64,000 nucleotides of DNA from Palsa-504 sp963753195 (GCA_963753195.1 CAVWBH010000009.1:806001-870000); one strand, 5' to 3'. Positions 40,749 through 49,761 are shown, counted from the stretch's first letter. Notes: a model not told the origin generated them from the sequence alone. Translations and numbers: made by a program.

Positions 40749-42458
40749 TCAGGGCAGCCGGGATACCAGCAGCAGGTTGTGGCACAGCCCGGCGAGCAGG
40801 AACTCGCCGGTGGCCAGGGTCAGGCCGCGCATGGAGAAGCGGCGCAGCCCGATGACGCCCTCGATGCTGGCGTGCAGTCCTTCGACGTCGGGGGCGCGCC
40901 GCTTGTAGGCGGCGCGGCCCTCGGGCGTGCGCAGCCGGTGGTCCATCTTCTGGATCGCGGTGGCGTCTTCGGGTGGCGGCCCGGACGCCGGGTTGCCCGC
41001 GGCGGCCTTGCCCATGGTCAGGCGGTTGCCGGTGGCGATCAGCCGGTCCGCGGTGCCGCTGGCGGTGAGGTTGGCCTCGGAGCAGTACCCGGCGTCGAAC
41101 ACGACCACGCCCAGCGCGGTGGTCATCCGCGCGTGGCAGGCGGCGGCGTCGTGGCCGGGATCGCCGGGATCTTCCGCGGTGCACATCCGCGCGTGGCAGG
41201 CGGCCGCGTCGTGGCCGGGATCGGCGTGTGCGGCGGCGACGACCTGCGCGCCTTTGACCGCGACGGCTTCGAGCCGGGCGGCGTGCACCGTGTCGCTGCT
41301 GGTAGCGGTGGCGAATCCGCCCAGCATGAGCCGGTCATCGGCGGCGGCGTCCTGGCAGTTGTATCCCTGCTTGAAGCCGCCGCCGCGGACCGGCATCAGC
41401 GCGGAGCCCGGGTCGGTGACGTTGCGCACCGGCTCAGGTTTCTTCTTCTTTTCCCCAGCACCGGCCGGCCTGGCTTGGCCGGCTTCCTCCCCGGGCTGCG
41501 GCTGCGCCGCAGCCTTGGCCTGGGCTCGTTCCAGCCGCTCCCGCTGCCGGGCGACCCGGCGGGACCGGTCCACCGGGACCGGCTTGCAGCCGGTCTTCTC
41601 CCCGGCGGCCCGCTTGCGGTCCCAGTCATCAACCAGCCCCTGATGCCGGGCCACCTCGGCCTCCAGGCCGGTCCGCGCCGCCTCCACCGCCACGCACGCC
41701 GGCGGCTTCGTCACCGGCTCGCCGGCCGCCTGCGCATCCAGCCAGGCCTGCCCCTGCGCCCGCCTGGCCGCATCAGCAGCCTCCCGCTGCGCGGCGAAGT
41801 CCGCCAGGCACGCCTGCACCCGGGCCAGCCGCGACCGCGGATCGGCCCACCCCGCCGGCAGCGCCGCCCCGCCCAGCAGGTCCTCCGCGGTCCCGGCCGC
41901 GCCCGGCTCCTCGGCCGCCGCGGCCCCGGCCATGATCGCCGTGGCCAGCTTCCGCAGCCCAGCCTCGGTCCGGTTCGCCTCCTTCGACGCATTCGCGCCG
42001 ATCTTGACCCCGTCCACCGCCACCACCGCCAGCCGGCCCAGCCCAGCCGCCGCGCACACCCGCAGCACTGCGTAGAACACGTCCTCCATCAGCCCGCCGC
42101 CCCCGCAGGCCCGCTGCCGGAACCGGGAGATCGTCGAATGATCCGGCACCAGCCCCGCGCATGCCAGCCGGAACGTGGCATCCACCCGGCACCGGTCCTC
42201 GATCGCCCGGGTCGACAGCACCCCGCTGCAATACGCGTACGCCAGCAGGGTCAGCAGCATCACCGGGTCATACGCCCGCCGGCCCCGGGCGCTCTTCCGC
42301 GCCCCGCCCGCCAGCCGTGCCGTCAGCTCCGCCGTACCCAGCTGCTCTACCGTGTCGATAACCAGCCAGACAACATGGTCCTTCGCCACCCAGTCATACA
42401 TATTCAGAGGCAAAAGGGCAGCCTGATCCCGGTCCACCGGAAGATACCTGTGCGCCAT
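40749..42458 (-). CDS. IS1182-family transposase
   Basis: 569 aa. N-terminal DUF772 (MYDWVAKDHVVWLVIDTVEQL; YDPVMLLTLLAYAYCSGVLSTRAIE), then a DDE domain split by a charged insertion. Probable catalytic residues: D in VVAVDGVKIGANASK, D in VVVFDAGYCSEAN, and E in the C-terminal EGVIGLRR. Ala/Arg-rich middle region 180-350. Open over its full length, so the element may still be active. Confidence 0.9.
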   Translation of the reverse strand: MAHRYLPVDRDQAALLPLNMYDWVAKDHVVWLVIDTVEQLGTAELTARLAGGARKSARGRRAYDPVMLLTLLAYAYCSGVLSTRAIEDRCRVDATFRLACAGLVPDHSTISRFRQRACGGGGLMEDVFYAVLRVCAAAGLGRLAVVAVDGVKIGANASKEANRTEAGLRKLATAIMAGAAAAEEPGAAGTAEDLLGGAALPAGWADPRSRLARVQACLADFAAQREAADAARRAQGQAWLDAQAAGEPVTKPPACVAVEAARTGLEAEVARHQGLVDDWDRKRAAGEKTGCKPVPVDRSRRVARQRERLERAQAKAAAQPQPGEEAGQARPAGAGEKKKKPEPVRNVTDPGSALMPVRGGGFKQGYNCQDAAADDRLMLGGFATATSSDTVHAARLEAVAVKGAQVVAAAHADPGHDAAACHARMCTAEDPGDPGHDAAACHARMTTALGVVVFDAGYCSEANLTASGTADRLIATGNRLTMGKAAAGNPASGPPPEDATAIQKMDHRLRTPEGRAAYKRRAPDVEGLHASIEGVIGLRRFSMRGLTLATGEFLLAGLCHNLLLVSRLP

Positions 42459-42518
42459 AAACCCGTCTTACCAGGCAAAACACCCAAACTTAATTTGCAA
42501 CACGCCCCAGGATCCCCT

Positions 42519-42552
42519 GGATCTACCATTTAGCTTCGATCTACCACGCTAA
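42519..42552 (-). repeat. IS right terminal inverted repeat
   Basis: Reverse complement of the left end in two blocks. It contains CTA (42541-42543), which is the stop codon used by the frameshifted mdh frame. Confidence 0.85.
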
Positions 42553-43605
42553 ACGGAGGACCATCCGGTTGGCGGATGGACGGGTGACTTCTGAGGCGTT
42601 GCGGTGCCGGGGAGACTGCTGGGGCGAGTGGGGTGGGGTGGGGGTGGCTAGAGGGAGGCGACGTCGGCTTGCTTGGCGCGGACGGCTTCGGCGGCGGTGC
42701 GCAGGGCGGCCAGCTCGTCGGGCGGTCAGGTCCCGCTCGACCACGCGGCGCACGCCGGTGACGCCGATCTCGGCCTCGACGCCCAGGTAGACGCCGGAGA
42801 TCCCGTACTCGCCGTCGACCCAGGCGCAGACCGGCATGACCTGGCCGGAGTCCTCGGCCACGGCGCGGGCCATCCGGGCCGCGGCGGCCGACGGGGCGTA
42901 GTACGCCGAGCCGGTCTTGAGCAGCGCGACGATCTCGCCGCCGCCGTTGCGGGTCCGGGCCACGAGCGGCTCGACCTCGTCCGCGGGCAGCAGGTCGGCC
43001 AGCGGACGGCCGTCGACGGTGCAGGCCGAGGGCACCGGGACCATCGTGTCGCCGTGCGAGCCGAGGGTCAGCGTGCGCACCGAGCCGACCGGGACGCCCA
43101 GCTTCTCGGCCACGAAGTAGCTGAACCGGGCGGTGTCGAGCATGCCCGCCTGGCCCATCACCCGGTGGTGCGGGAAGCCGGAGACCTTGGCGGCCAGCGC
43201 CGTCATCTCGTCCAGCGGGTTGGACACCACGATCAGCACCGCGTCGGGCGCGTACTTGGCGACGTTCTCCACCACGTTCCGCACGATCTTGGCGTTGACC
43301 TCGATCAGGTCCATCCGGCTCATGCCGGGCTTGCGCGGCAGCCCCGCGGTGACGATCACGATGCCCGACCCGCCGATCGCCTCGTAACCCTCGCCGCCCT
43401 GGCCCGTGGTCTGGCCGGTCACCTTGGTCTCGAAGCCCTCGACCGGGCGAGACTGGTTAAGGTCGAGCGCCAGTCCCTCGGGCTTGCCGTCGACGATGTC
43501 GGTGAGCACGACCTCGTCGAAGACGTCGTACTCGGCCAGCCGCTGCGCGGTGGTCGAGCCGTAAAAGCCCGCTCCGATGACCGATACCTTGCCCTTGCGT
43601 GCCAT
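42541..43605 (-). CDS. mdh: Malate dehydrogenase with frameshifted C-terminus
   Basis: LDH-like malate dehydrogenase (NAD), oxidising malate to oxaloacetate in the TCA cycle. ATG 43605 with AGGAG 6 nt upstream. VSVIGAGFYGSTTAQRL (NAD), AGLPRKPGMSRMDL (mobile-loop Arg), GQAGMLDTARF and GSHGDTMVPV (catalytic His) are intact. At 42720-42722 the + strand has GGG where GG is needed. With two Gs, the frame would read VERDLTADELAALRTAAEAV and end at TAG 42648-42650 as in the family. Instead it runs as basic nonsense (~54 aa) to a stop inside the IS terminal repeat. The catalytic core is unaffected. Confidence 0.87.
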   Translation of the reverse strand: MARKGKVSVIGAGFYGSTTAQRLAEYDVFDEVVLTDIVDGKPEGLALDLNQSRPVEGFETKVTGQTTGQGGEGYEAIGGSGIVIVTAGLPRKPGMSRMDLIEVNAKIVRNVVENVAKYAPDAVLIVVSNPLDEMTALAAKVSGFPHHRVMGQAGMLDTARFSYFVAEKLGVPVGSVRTLTLGSHGDTMVPVPSACTVDGRPLADLLPADEVEPLVARTRNGGGEIVALLKTGSAYYAPSAAAARMARAVAEDSGQVMPVCAWVDGEYGISGVYLGVEAEIGVTGVRRVVERDLTARRAGRPAHRRRSRPRQASRRRLPLATPTPPHSPQQSPRHRNASEVTRPSANRMVLRLAW

Positions 43606-43632
43606 TCGCAACTCCTAGCGTTGGTGTCCAAC

Positions 43633-43682
43633 CGCGTCGCCACGGCAACCACGCCTGCGTGCGCGTCGCCACGACAACCACG
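43633..43682. repeat. 21-bp direct repeat between mdh and icd
   Basis: CGCGTCGCCACGRCAACCAC plus G at 43633-43653 and 43662-43682, one mismatch, separated by 8 bp (period 29). It lies upstream of mdh. Confidence 0.85.
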
Positions 43683-43720
43683 TCATTGTGCCTCAGTGCG
43701 GGACAAGCCTCGCCGGAGGC

Positions 43721-43749
43721 ACGCACCCCGGACCGTTCGGGAAAATGAA
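43721..43749. repeat. Dispersed 3'-end element, icd copy
   Basis: Diverged copy immediately after the icd stop codon. It keeps CCGTTCGGGAAAA and the CGCACCCCGG region of the lpdA/guaA element. Confidence 0.6.
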
Positions 43750-43750
43750 T

Positions 43751-44965
43751 CTAACCCATCGCCTTGCGCAGGTTTTCGTCCAGGGCGGCGAGGAACTCCT
43801 CGGTGTTCAGGAACGGGGTGTCGCGGCCGACGAGCAGGGCGAGATCCTTGGTCATCTTGCCCTCTTCGATCGTGTGCACGCACACATCCTCCAGCGTGCG
43901 GCCGAACAGGGCGACAGCCGGGGTGCCGTCGAGCTTGCCGCGGTGCTCCAGTCCCCGGGTCCAGGCGAAGATGGACGCGACCGGGTTGGTCGAGGTGGCC
44001 TGACCCTGCTGGTGCTGGCGGTAGTGCCTGGTCACGGTGCCGTGCGCGGCCTCGGCCTCGACCGTGCGGCCGTCCGGCGTCATCAGCACGCTGGTCATCA
44101 GCCCCAGCGAGCCGAAGCCCTGGGCCACCACGTCGGACTGGACGTCGCCGTCGTAGTTCTTGCAGGCCCAGACGATGCCGCCGTCCCACTTGAGCACCTG
44201 GGCGACCATGTCGTCGATGAGGCGGTGCTCGTAGGTGATCCCGGCCGCCTCGAACTCGGCCTTGAACTCGGACTCGAAAACCTCCGCGAAGAGGTCCTTG
44301 AACCGGCCGTCATAGGCCTTCAGGATGGTGTTCTTGGTCGACAGGTACAGCGGGAACCGGCGATCCAGCGCGTAGCGCATGGTGGCGCGGGCGAAGTCGC
44401 GGATCGAGTCGTCGAAGTTGTACATGGCCATGGCGACGCCGCCGCCATGGAACTTGGCCACCTCGAACTCGATGGGCTGGCCCTCGTCCTGCGGCACGTA
44501 GGTGATCGTCACCGTGCCGGGGCCGGGCACCACGAAGTCGGTGGCCTTGTACTGGTCGGCGTGCGCGTGGCGGCCGATGATGATCGGCTTGGTCCAGTTC
44601 GGGACCAGCCGCGGGATATTGGAGATGACGATCGGCTCGCGGAAGATGACGCCGCCGAGGATGTTGCGGATGGTGCCGTTCGGCGATTTCCACATCTGCT
44701 TGAGGCCGAACTCGGTGACCCGGGCCTCGTCGGGGGTGATCGTGGCGCATTTCACACCGACGCCGTACTTCTGGATGGCGTGCGCGGCGTCGATCGTGAC
44801 CTGATCGCCGGTGGCGTCGCGGTGCTGCACGGAAAGGTCGTAATAGTCCAGCTGGATGTCCAGGTAGGGCAGGATCAGCTGGTCCTTGATGTACTGCCAG
44901 ATAATCCGCGTCATCTCGTCCCCGTCGAGTTCGACGACGGGGTTCGCTACCTTGATCTTGGCCAT
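43751..44965 (-). CDS. icd: Isocitrate dehydrogenase (NADP+), homodimeric type
   Basis: 404 aa. Oxidative decarboxylation of isocitrate. KVANPVVELDGDEMTRIIW start is typical of the eukaryote-like (subfamily II) enzyme; KSPNGTIRNILGG (substrate phosphate-loop analogue), GRHAHADQYKATDFVVPG, WACKNYDGDVQSD (metal Asp), AEAAHGTVTRHYR (NADP). TCA neighbour mdh lies ~145 bp downstream on the same strand. Confidence 0.95.
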   Translation of the reverse strand: MAKIKVANPVVELDGDEMTRIIWQYIKDQLILPYLDIQLDYYDLSVQHRDATGDQVTIDAAHAIQKYGVGVKCATITPDEARVTEFGLKQMWKSPNGTIRNILGGVIFREPIVISNIPRLVPNWTKPIIIGRHAHADQYKATDFVVPGPGTVTITYVPQDEGQPIEFEVAKFHGGGVAMAMYNFDDSIRDFARATMRYALDRRFPLYLSTKNTILKAYDGRFKDLFAEVFESEFKAEFEAAGITYEHRLIDDMVAQVLKWDGGIVWACKNYDGDVQSDVVAQGFGSLGLMTSVLMTPDGRTVEAEAAHGTVTRHYRQHQQGQATSTNPVASIFAWTRGLEHRGKLDGTPAVALFGRTLEDVCVHTIEEGKMTKDLALLVGRDTPFLNTEEFLAALDENLRKAMG

Positions 44966-45000
44966 TGTGTGCCTCGTTCCCTTTTCCTATTGGCAGCCGC

Positions 45001-45354
45001 TCATGGCAGCCACGCCGCGACGGCCAGCACTGCGGCGCCGAGCACCGCGAAGGCGGCCACGTCCAGGGGCTTGCCCCGCGACGCCAGCAGCCCGGCGAAC
45101 CGCGGCGGCAGCACCAGCCGGGCCGCCGCGGCGGCGAGCAGCGCCCCACCCACCAGCGCCGCGCCCCGGCCCGCGTATTGCGATCCCTGCCAGGCCACGA
45201 ACAGCCCGGCTGCCACGCCCGCGAGCACGATCAGGTACGGCAGCCAGGCCACGCCGCGCACCGCGGTTGGGTCAGGTCCGTGTTGCTGACCTGCGCTGTG
45301 CGCGCCGGCCGGGCCGGCCTGTTCGCCATGTACGTGCCTTCCGCTTGTCCGCAC
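45001..45354 (-). CDS. DUF3017 small membrane protein
   Basis: 117 aa. Polar N-terminus (~35 aa), then three hydrophobic helices: VAWLPYLIVLAGVAAGLFVAW, GAALVGGALLAAAAARLVL and VAAFAVLGAAVLAVAAWL. Matches the actinobacterial DUF3017 family, usually near folD/purH/mdh. Function unknown. 36 bp upstream of icd and probably cotranscribed. Confidence 0.75.
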   Translation of the reverse strand: MRTSGRHVHGEQAGPAGAHSAGQQHGPDPTAVRGVAWLPYLIVLAGVAAGLFVAWQGSQYAGRGAALVGGALLAAAAARLVLPPRFAGLLASRGKPLDVAAFAVLGAAVLAVAAWLP

Positions 45355-45464
45355 GGAAGTTTACCGGGGCCTGGCCGGACCCGGACCGGCGACATGGCAG
45401 GTATCTAGATGACATCCCGGCGTGAGAACCGTGACACGGGGGGTGACCAGATGGTGAGATATAC

Positions 45465-45480
45465 CTATCGGCTCCGATAG
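45465..45480. promoter_or_regulatory. Inverted repeat before the FHA gene
   Basis: CTATCGG-CT-CCGATAG, perfect 7-bp arms, 14 bp before the GTG start. It could be an operator overlapping the start point, or a small hairpin in the 5' leader. Confidence 0.5.
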
Positions 45481-45494
45481 ACGGGAAGGTCGCC

Positions 45495-46094
45495 GTGGAC
45501 ACACCATTTCTCCGCGTTGAGGACAGCGGCGAGGCGATCTCGCTCCGCGGGGAGGTGACCACTGTCGGCCGCGGCCAGGGCGTCGACATCCGCCTGGATG
45601 ATCCCAGCGTCTCCCGGCTGCACGCCGAGCTGGTCCGCCGCGGACCCTACGTCTACGTCGTCGACCTGGGTTTATCACGTAATGGGACCAGGGTTAACGG
45701 ACGGCCCGTGGCCCGCCGGGTGCTGGCGGAGGGCGACGTGCTGAGCTTCGGCACGGCCCGGTGCCGGATCGCCGGCCTCCCGGCCGAAGACCTGGCCGAG
45801 GAGGCCGAACTGGGCCGCGCGGCCGCGCCCGAGCTGACCCGCCGCGAGCTCGACGTGCTGAGCTCGCTGTGCCGGCCGGCGCTGTCGGACGAGGCGTTCG
45901 CCCTGCCCGCCACCGCCCGCGAGATCGCCGCCGACCTGGTGGTGACCGAGGCGGCGGTCAAGCAGCACCTGCTGCGGCTGTACCAGAAGTTCCGGGTTCC
46001 CGAGGGCCCGAACCGGCGGACCCGGCTGGCCAATGAGGTCGTCGCGCTGGGCCTGGTCAGGCCGTTGCCGCTGGCCGAAACGAACGGGACGTGA
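45495..46094 (+). CDS. FHA-domain protein with C-terminal helix-turn-helix
   Basis: 199 aa from GTG 45495. FHA phosphothreonine-binding domain ~10-95 with TVGRGQGVDIRLDDPSVSRLHAEL (GR, S-R-H) and LSRNGTRVNG. A C-terminal winged/LuxR-like helix domain follows (~110-185: LTRRELDVLSSLCRP, TAREIAADLVVTEAAVKQHLLRLYQKF). It probably reads Ser/Thr phosphorylation and acts in transcription or protein assembly. Convergent with a Ser/Thr kinase gene 35 bp away, its likely partner. Confidence 0.82.
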   Translation: MDTPFLRVEDSGEAISLRGEVTTVGRGQGVDIRLDDPSVSRLHAELVRRGPYVYVVDLGLSRNGTRVNGRPVARRVLAEGDVLSFGTARCRIAGLPAEDLAEEAELGRAAAPELTRRELDVLSSLCRPALSDEAFALPATAREIAADLVVTEAAVKQHLLRLYQKFRVPEGPNRRTRLANEVVALGLVRPLPLAETNGT

Positions 46095-46129
46095 GCGGGC
46101 TGGGGTGCGCCGGCGGCGGTGAGCGGAGG

Positions 46130-47887
46130 TCAGCCGCCGGCCTGCCGGAACAGCCAGTTCGCGGCCGATGAGAACACGTCCGGTAGCCGGGGCGCCGCGT
46201 TCAGCGCTCCGTTCAGCCGCAGGTACGAGCCGATGAGCGGCCAGCCGTGCAGCGAGGGCAGGTGCGGGGTCATCAGCGGCCAGTAGTACGGGACCCGCTG
46301 CGAGACGGCGAAGATCACGGCGCCGATGGCCAGCGCCCAGACCGCGAGCGCCGTCACCGCGGCGCTCAGCGAGGTGCGCGCCAGGGGGGCGGCCATCCTG
46401 TTCAGCTGCCGCCGCGGCTTGCCGGAGCCGGGGCCGAGGCCGTACCAGGCCACGACGGCCGCGGCCGCGTACGCGCCGGCCTGCGGCAGCGCGGGGGCGC
46501 CGCTCAGCACCAGGGTGACCACGTAGACCACCGCGGCGGCGGCGAAGGCCAGCGGGGCGATCAGCGCCTCGATGAGCAGGGCATGGGCCAGGGCCAGCGG
46601 CGTGCTGACCGCCACCACCAGCGGGTCGCTGGCCCGCGGCCCGTGTACCGAACGGCGCGAGGCCAGCGCGTCCGCGGCCCGGTCGGCCGCCCGCGCCACG
46701 GTGATCACGGCCAGCGACATGACCAGGCCGGCCACGGGGAGGATGAGGGTCAGCGCCACGGCCGCGATGATGACGGCCGAACCGGCCATGGTGGTCCGAG
46801 CCCGTGCTGGCGCCGGCCGGGGCGGCTGAGCTGGCAGGGGCGGCCGAGCTGGCAGGGGCGCGTGCGGTCCTGGAGCGGGGGGGAGCAGGTCGGCGACGTC
46901 CCGGGCGGCCTGCTGGGGCGCGGGGTACGCCGCGGCGGCGGCGCGCTTGGCGGCCTTGCGGGCCTTACGGCTTTGGGCGGGCCCCTGGACGGCGGCGGGC
47001 GGGGCGGGCTGATGGGCGGGGCCGGTCAGGGTGGCGGTCGGGCGCGGGCCCACAGCCGACGCGGCCAGGCCGGCGGCGGACAGGTCCAGGGCGGTGGCCT
47101 GAGCGCTCAGCCAGGTGGCCAGCGGCCGGCGGCCCGGGTCGCTGGCCAGCGCCGCGGACAGCAGCGGCACGAGCGGGGCGGGCACGCCGGACAAGTCCGG
47201 GCGCCCGGAGATGATGCGGTAGAAGATGGTCTGGTAGGAGTCGCCGCCGCCGCCGAAGGGCGCGCGGCCGGTGGCCGCGAAGGCCAGCGTCGCGGCCCAG
47301 GAATGCACGTCCGAGGCCGGGCTGCTGGGCCGGCCCTCGATAACCTCCGGGGCCAGGTAGCCGGGCGTCCCCATGACCAGCCCGTCCTGGGTCAGCCGGG
47401 TGGCGTCCGGGGACTGGGCGATACCGAAGTCGATCACCACCGGGCGGTCGTCGGCGAGCATCACGTTGCCCGGCTTCAGGTCGCGGTGCACCACGCCCGC
47501 GGCGTGGATCGCGGTCAGCGCCTCGGCCGTGCCGTAGGCGAGCAGGCGCAGCCCCGAGCCGGACAGCGGCCCGCGGCTGCGCACCATCGCCTCCAGCGTC
47601 GGCCCGGGCACGTACCTGGTCACGATGTACGGGAACTCGCCGGTCACGTCGGCGTCCAGTACCTCCGCGACGAACGGGCTGCGGACCCGGCGCATCGTCT
47701 CGACCTCGCGGGCCAGCCGGAGGCGGGCGTTCATGCTCTCGGTGGTCTCGGGGCGCAGCACCTTGACCGCCACCATGCTGCCCTGCGGGTCGAGGGCGAG
47801 GTGAACCACCCCCATGCCGCCTTCCCCGAGGCGGTCCTGAAGGCGATACGGGCCGAGAGTTCCCGGAAGTCGTTCGGTCGCTGGCAT
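46130..47887 (-). CDS. Membrane serine/threonine protein kinase
   Basis: 585 aa. Hanks-type kinase domain ~12-270: GEGGMGVVHLA (P-loop), VAVKVLRPE (Lys), VVHRDLKPGNVML (catalytic loop), VIDFGIAQ (DFG), GTPGYLAPEV (P+1). A Pro/Ala linker (~300-350) and about five hydrophobic helices (~360-560) follow, without an extracellular PASTA sensor. Likely phosphorylates the convergently encoded FHA protein. TACTCT 9 nt before the ATG is a possible -10. Confidence 0.88.
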   Translation of the reverse strand: MPATERLPGTLGPYRLQDRLGEGGMGVVHLALDPQGSMVAVKVLRPETTESMNARLRLAREVETMRRVRSPFVAEVLDADVTGEFPYIVTRYVPGPTLEAMVRSRGPLSGSGLRLLAYGTAEALTAIHAAGVVHRDLKPGNVMLADDRPVVIDFGIAQSPDATRLTQDGLVMGTPGYLAPEVIEGRPSSPASDVHSWAATLAFAATGRAPFGGGGDSYQTIFYRIISGRPDLSGVPAPLVPLLSAALASDPGRRPLATWLSAQATALDLSAAGLAASAVGPRPTATLTGPAHQPAPPAAVQGPAQSRKARKAAKRAAAAAYPAPQQAARDVADLLPPAPGPHAPLPARPPLPAQPPRPAPARARTTMAGSAVIIAAVALTLILPVAGLVMSLAVITVARAADRAADALASRRSVHGPRASDPLVVAVSTPLALAHALLIEALIAPLAFAAAAVVYVVTLVLSGAPALPQAGAYAAAAVVAWYGLGPGSGKPRRQLNRMAAPLARTSLSAAVTALAVWALAIGAVIFAVSQRVPYYWPLMTPHLPSLHGWPLIGSYLRLNGALNAAPRLPDVFSSAANWLFRQAGG

Positions 47888-48043
47888 CGCGAATCCAGAG
47901 TACGAAACACATGCAACGTTGGGGAGGGCACTCGAGGTTGCCTATCGATAACGTCCCGAGCTCGCCTGCCACGGGTCCACCGCGCAACCGGGTCTCGCGT
48001 CCCACCATAAGAAGCCTAAGTGGGGCGATCGGCCCGGGCAGCT

Positions 48044-48049
48044 TAGACT
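48044..48049 (+). promoter_or_regulatory. -10 element, leaderless start of the 48057 gene
   Basis: TAGACT ends 7 nt before the ATG; no ribosome binding site. Confidence 0.5.
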
Positions 48050-48056
48050 CTGAGCA

Positions 48057-48467
48057 ATGACTGAGCACGACGATGCGCTGTCGCTGGACATGGTCACCGC
48101 CGCGCTGCGCGCTGACAGCACGGACGTGGCCATCTACGCGCGCGTCCTGACCCAGTCGCTGGGCGAGGCGCTGCCCAGCGAGTTCGTCACGGTGGAGCGG
48201 GACCGGACGATGTCGGACCGGATGCGCGGCCGCCCGGGCGAGATCTCCCGGATCGCGGTGCAGCTCGGCGACCAGCAGATGACGCTGTCGGTGCGCGACG
48301 GGAAAACGGTGGCGGAGATCTGCCGCGCCGTCCGCGGCGTGGTCCTGTCCCGGCAGACCGTGCCCGTCAACGAGTGGGCCGCCGCGCTCGCCGCCGCGCT
48401 GGTCACCTACGCCGAGCAGAACGCCCAGGCCGCCCAGGCGCTGCGCCGCCTGGTCGCCGGCAGCTGA
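48057..48467 (+). CDS. Conserved actinobacterial protein of unknown function
   Basis: 136 aa, soluble, acidic start (MTEHDDALSLDMVTAALRADS). A mixed region follows, containing FVTVERDRTMSDRMRGRPGEI, ISRIAVQLGDQQMTLSVRDGKTVAEICRAVRG (cut here for length) and a helical C-terminus. I recognise this as a widespread actinobacterial hypothetical, not a named family. Divergent from the kinase gene, 169 bp apart. Confidence 0.75.
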   Translation: MTEHDDALSLDMVTAALRADSTDVAIYARVLTQSLGEALPSEFVTVERDRTMSDRMRGRPGEISRIAVQLGDQQMTLSVRDGKTVAEICRAVRGVVLSRQTVPVNEWAAALAAALVTYAEQNAQAAQALRRLVAGS

Positions 48468-48579
48468 AAGGCCATCCCTCGCGGGCCGGCGTTCGCCTTG
48501 GCCGCTCAGGGGCCGGCGGGCGGATCGCTGCGGGGCCGTAACGATACCGGAACGGTCGGCCCGTAAGGTGCCTTCTGCG

Positions 48580-49761
48580 ATGAGAAACAGGTTCTGGCGT
48601 GCGTGGTCGGTGTGGGCTATCTCCATGGCCCTGACCGGGACCGCGATCGGCTACGACGCCATGCACCCGCTGCCCGCCCAGCTGGCCAGCCAGAGCGGGA
48701 GCGGCCTGGACATGGTGGTGGGGCTGGCGTTCATCGTCGCCTTCGCCACCGTCGGCGCGCTGCTGTCGTGGAAACGGCCGGCCAACCCCATCGGATGGCT
48801 GCTGTCCGCGAGCGGCCTGGCGTACGCTCTGGGCGGCTTCAGCCTGCTGCTGGGGCGCTTCCCCCGGACCCTGACCCTGGGCAACTGGCTGGGCTGGATC
48901 TGGCTGCTGGGCCTGGGGCTGTGCGTGTTCGTCGTGCTGCTGTTTCCCTCGGGGCAGCTGCCCTCCCGGCGCTGGCGGCCGGTGGCCTGGGCGGCCGCGG
49001 CCGGCCTGGCCGGATGGGTGCTGGGCAACGCATTCGCGCCCACCATCCTCTCGGCCGACACTTCCATGCCGAACCCCGTCGGCGCACCCGGGCCGGCCGG
49101 GAAGATCTTCGCGGGGATGGCGTTCGGCGGCGTGCTGCTGATCGCGGCCACCGGCCTGGCCGCGATCGGGTCCCTGGCGTTCAGGTACCGCCGCGCTCGC
49201 ACCGCCGAGCGGGCGCAGCTGAAGTGGCTGGTCTACGCGGGGGCGCTGATCGTGGCGGCGGTGCTCGCCGAGCTGGTCACTGAGCGGATCATCGGCCCGG
49301 GCGCCGCGGCCAACAACCTGCAGAACGCGTTGGGCAGCGGGGCCGTCGCGCTGGTCCCGGTGGCCATCGGCGTCGCCGTGCTGCGGTACCGGCTGTACGA
49401 CATCGACCGGGTCATCTCCCGGACGCTGGCCTATGCGATCGTCACCGGCCTGCTGGCCGGGATCTACGCCGGGCTGGTGCTGCTGGCGACCGAGGTGCTC
49501 AGGTTCTCCTCCCCCGTCGCGGTCGCGGCCGCCACCTTGACCGCGGCCGCCCTGTTCAGCCCGGTCCGGCGGCGGGTGCAGCGCAGGGTGGACCGGCGGT
49601 TCAACCGGGCCAGGTACGACGCGGAGACCACGGTGGCCGCGTTCGCGGCCCGGCTCAAGGATGCGGTCGACCTGGACACCGTCCGCGACGACCTGACCCA
49701 GGTGGTGCACACGGCGCTGCAGCCCGCCCACGTCTCGGTGTGGACCAGCCGAGGCGAGTGA
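48580..49761 (+). CDS. Polytopic membrane protein, histidine-kinase-like N-terminal module
   Basis: 393 aa from ATG 48580 (AAGGTG 10 nt upstream; GTG 48568 is an alternative). About nine hydrophobic helices with NPIGWLLSASGLAYALGG and YRLYDIDRVISRTLAYAIVTGLL, the motif found in the membrane part of many actinobacterial sensor kinases. It ends after VRRRVQRRVDRRFNRARYDAE and a partial GAF-like stretch; no DHp or ATPase domain follows. It may be a stand-alone sensor or a truncated kinase. Confidence 0.75.
   Translation: MRNRFWRAWSVWAISMALTGTAIGYDAMHPLPAQLASQSGSGLDMVVGLAFIVAFATVGALLSWKRPANPIGWLLSASGLAYALGGFSLLLGRFPRTLTLGNWLGWIWLLGLGLCVFVVLLFPSGQLPSRRWRPVAWAAAAGLAGWVLGNAFAPTILSADTSMPNPVGAPGPAGKIFAGMAFGGVLLIAATGLAAIGSLAFRYRRARTAERAQLKWLVYAGALIVAAVLAELVTERIIGPGAAANNLQNALGSGAVALVPVAIGVAVLRYRLYDIDRVISRTLAYAIVTGLLAGIYAGLVLLATEVLRFSSPVAVAAATLTAAALFSPVRRRVQRRVDRRFNRARYDAETTVAAFAARLKDAVDLDTVRDDLTQVVHTALQPAHVSVWTSRGE

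Larger units (their letters stand above)
40526..42552. mobile_element. IS1182-family insertion sequence
   Basis: 2027 bp bounded by 34-bp imperfect inverted repeats, left 40526-40559 and right 42519-42552. Both share TTAGCGTGGTAGATC and TGGTAGATCC. It encodes one transposase. No obvious target-site duplication can be read at the borders (left flank ends CGCTGA, right flank begins ACGGAG). The right end touches the 3' end of mdh and supplies its stop codon. The element looks intact. Confidence 0.88.
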
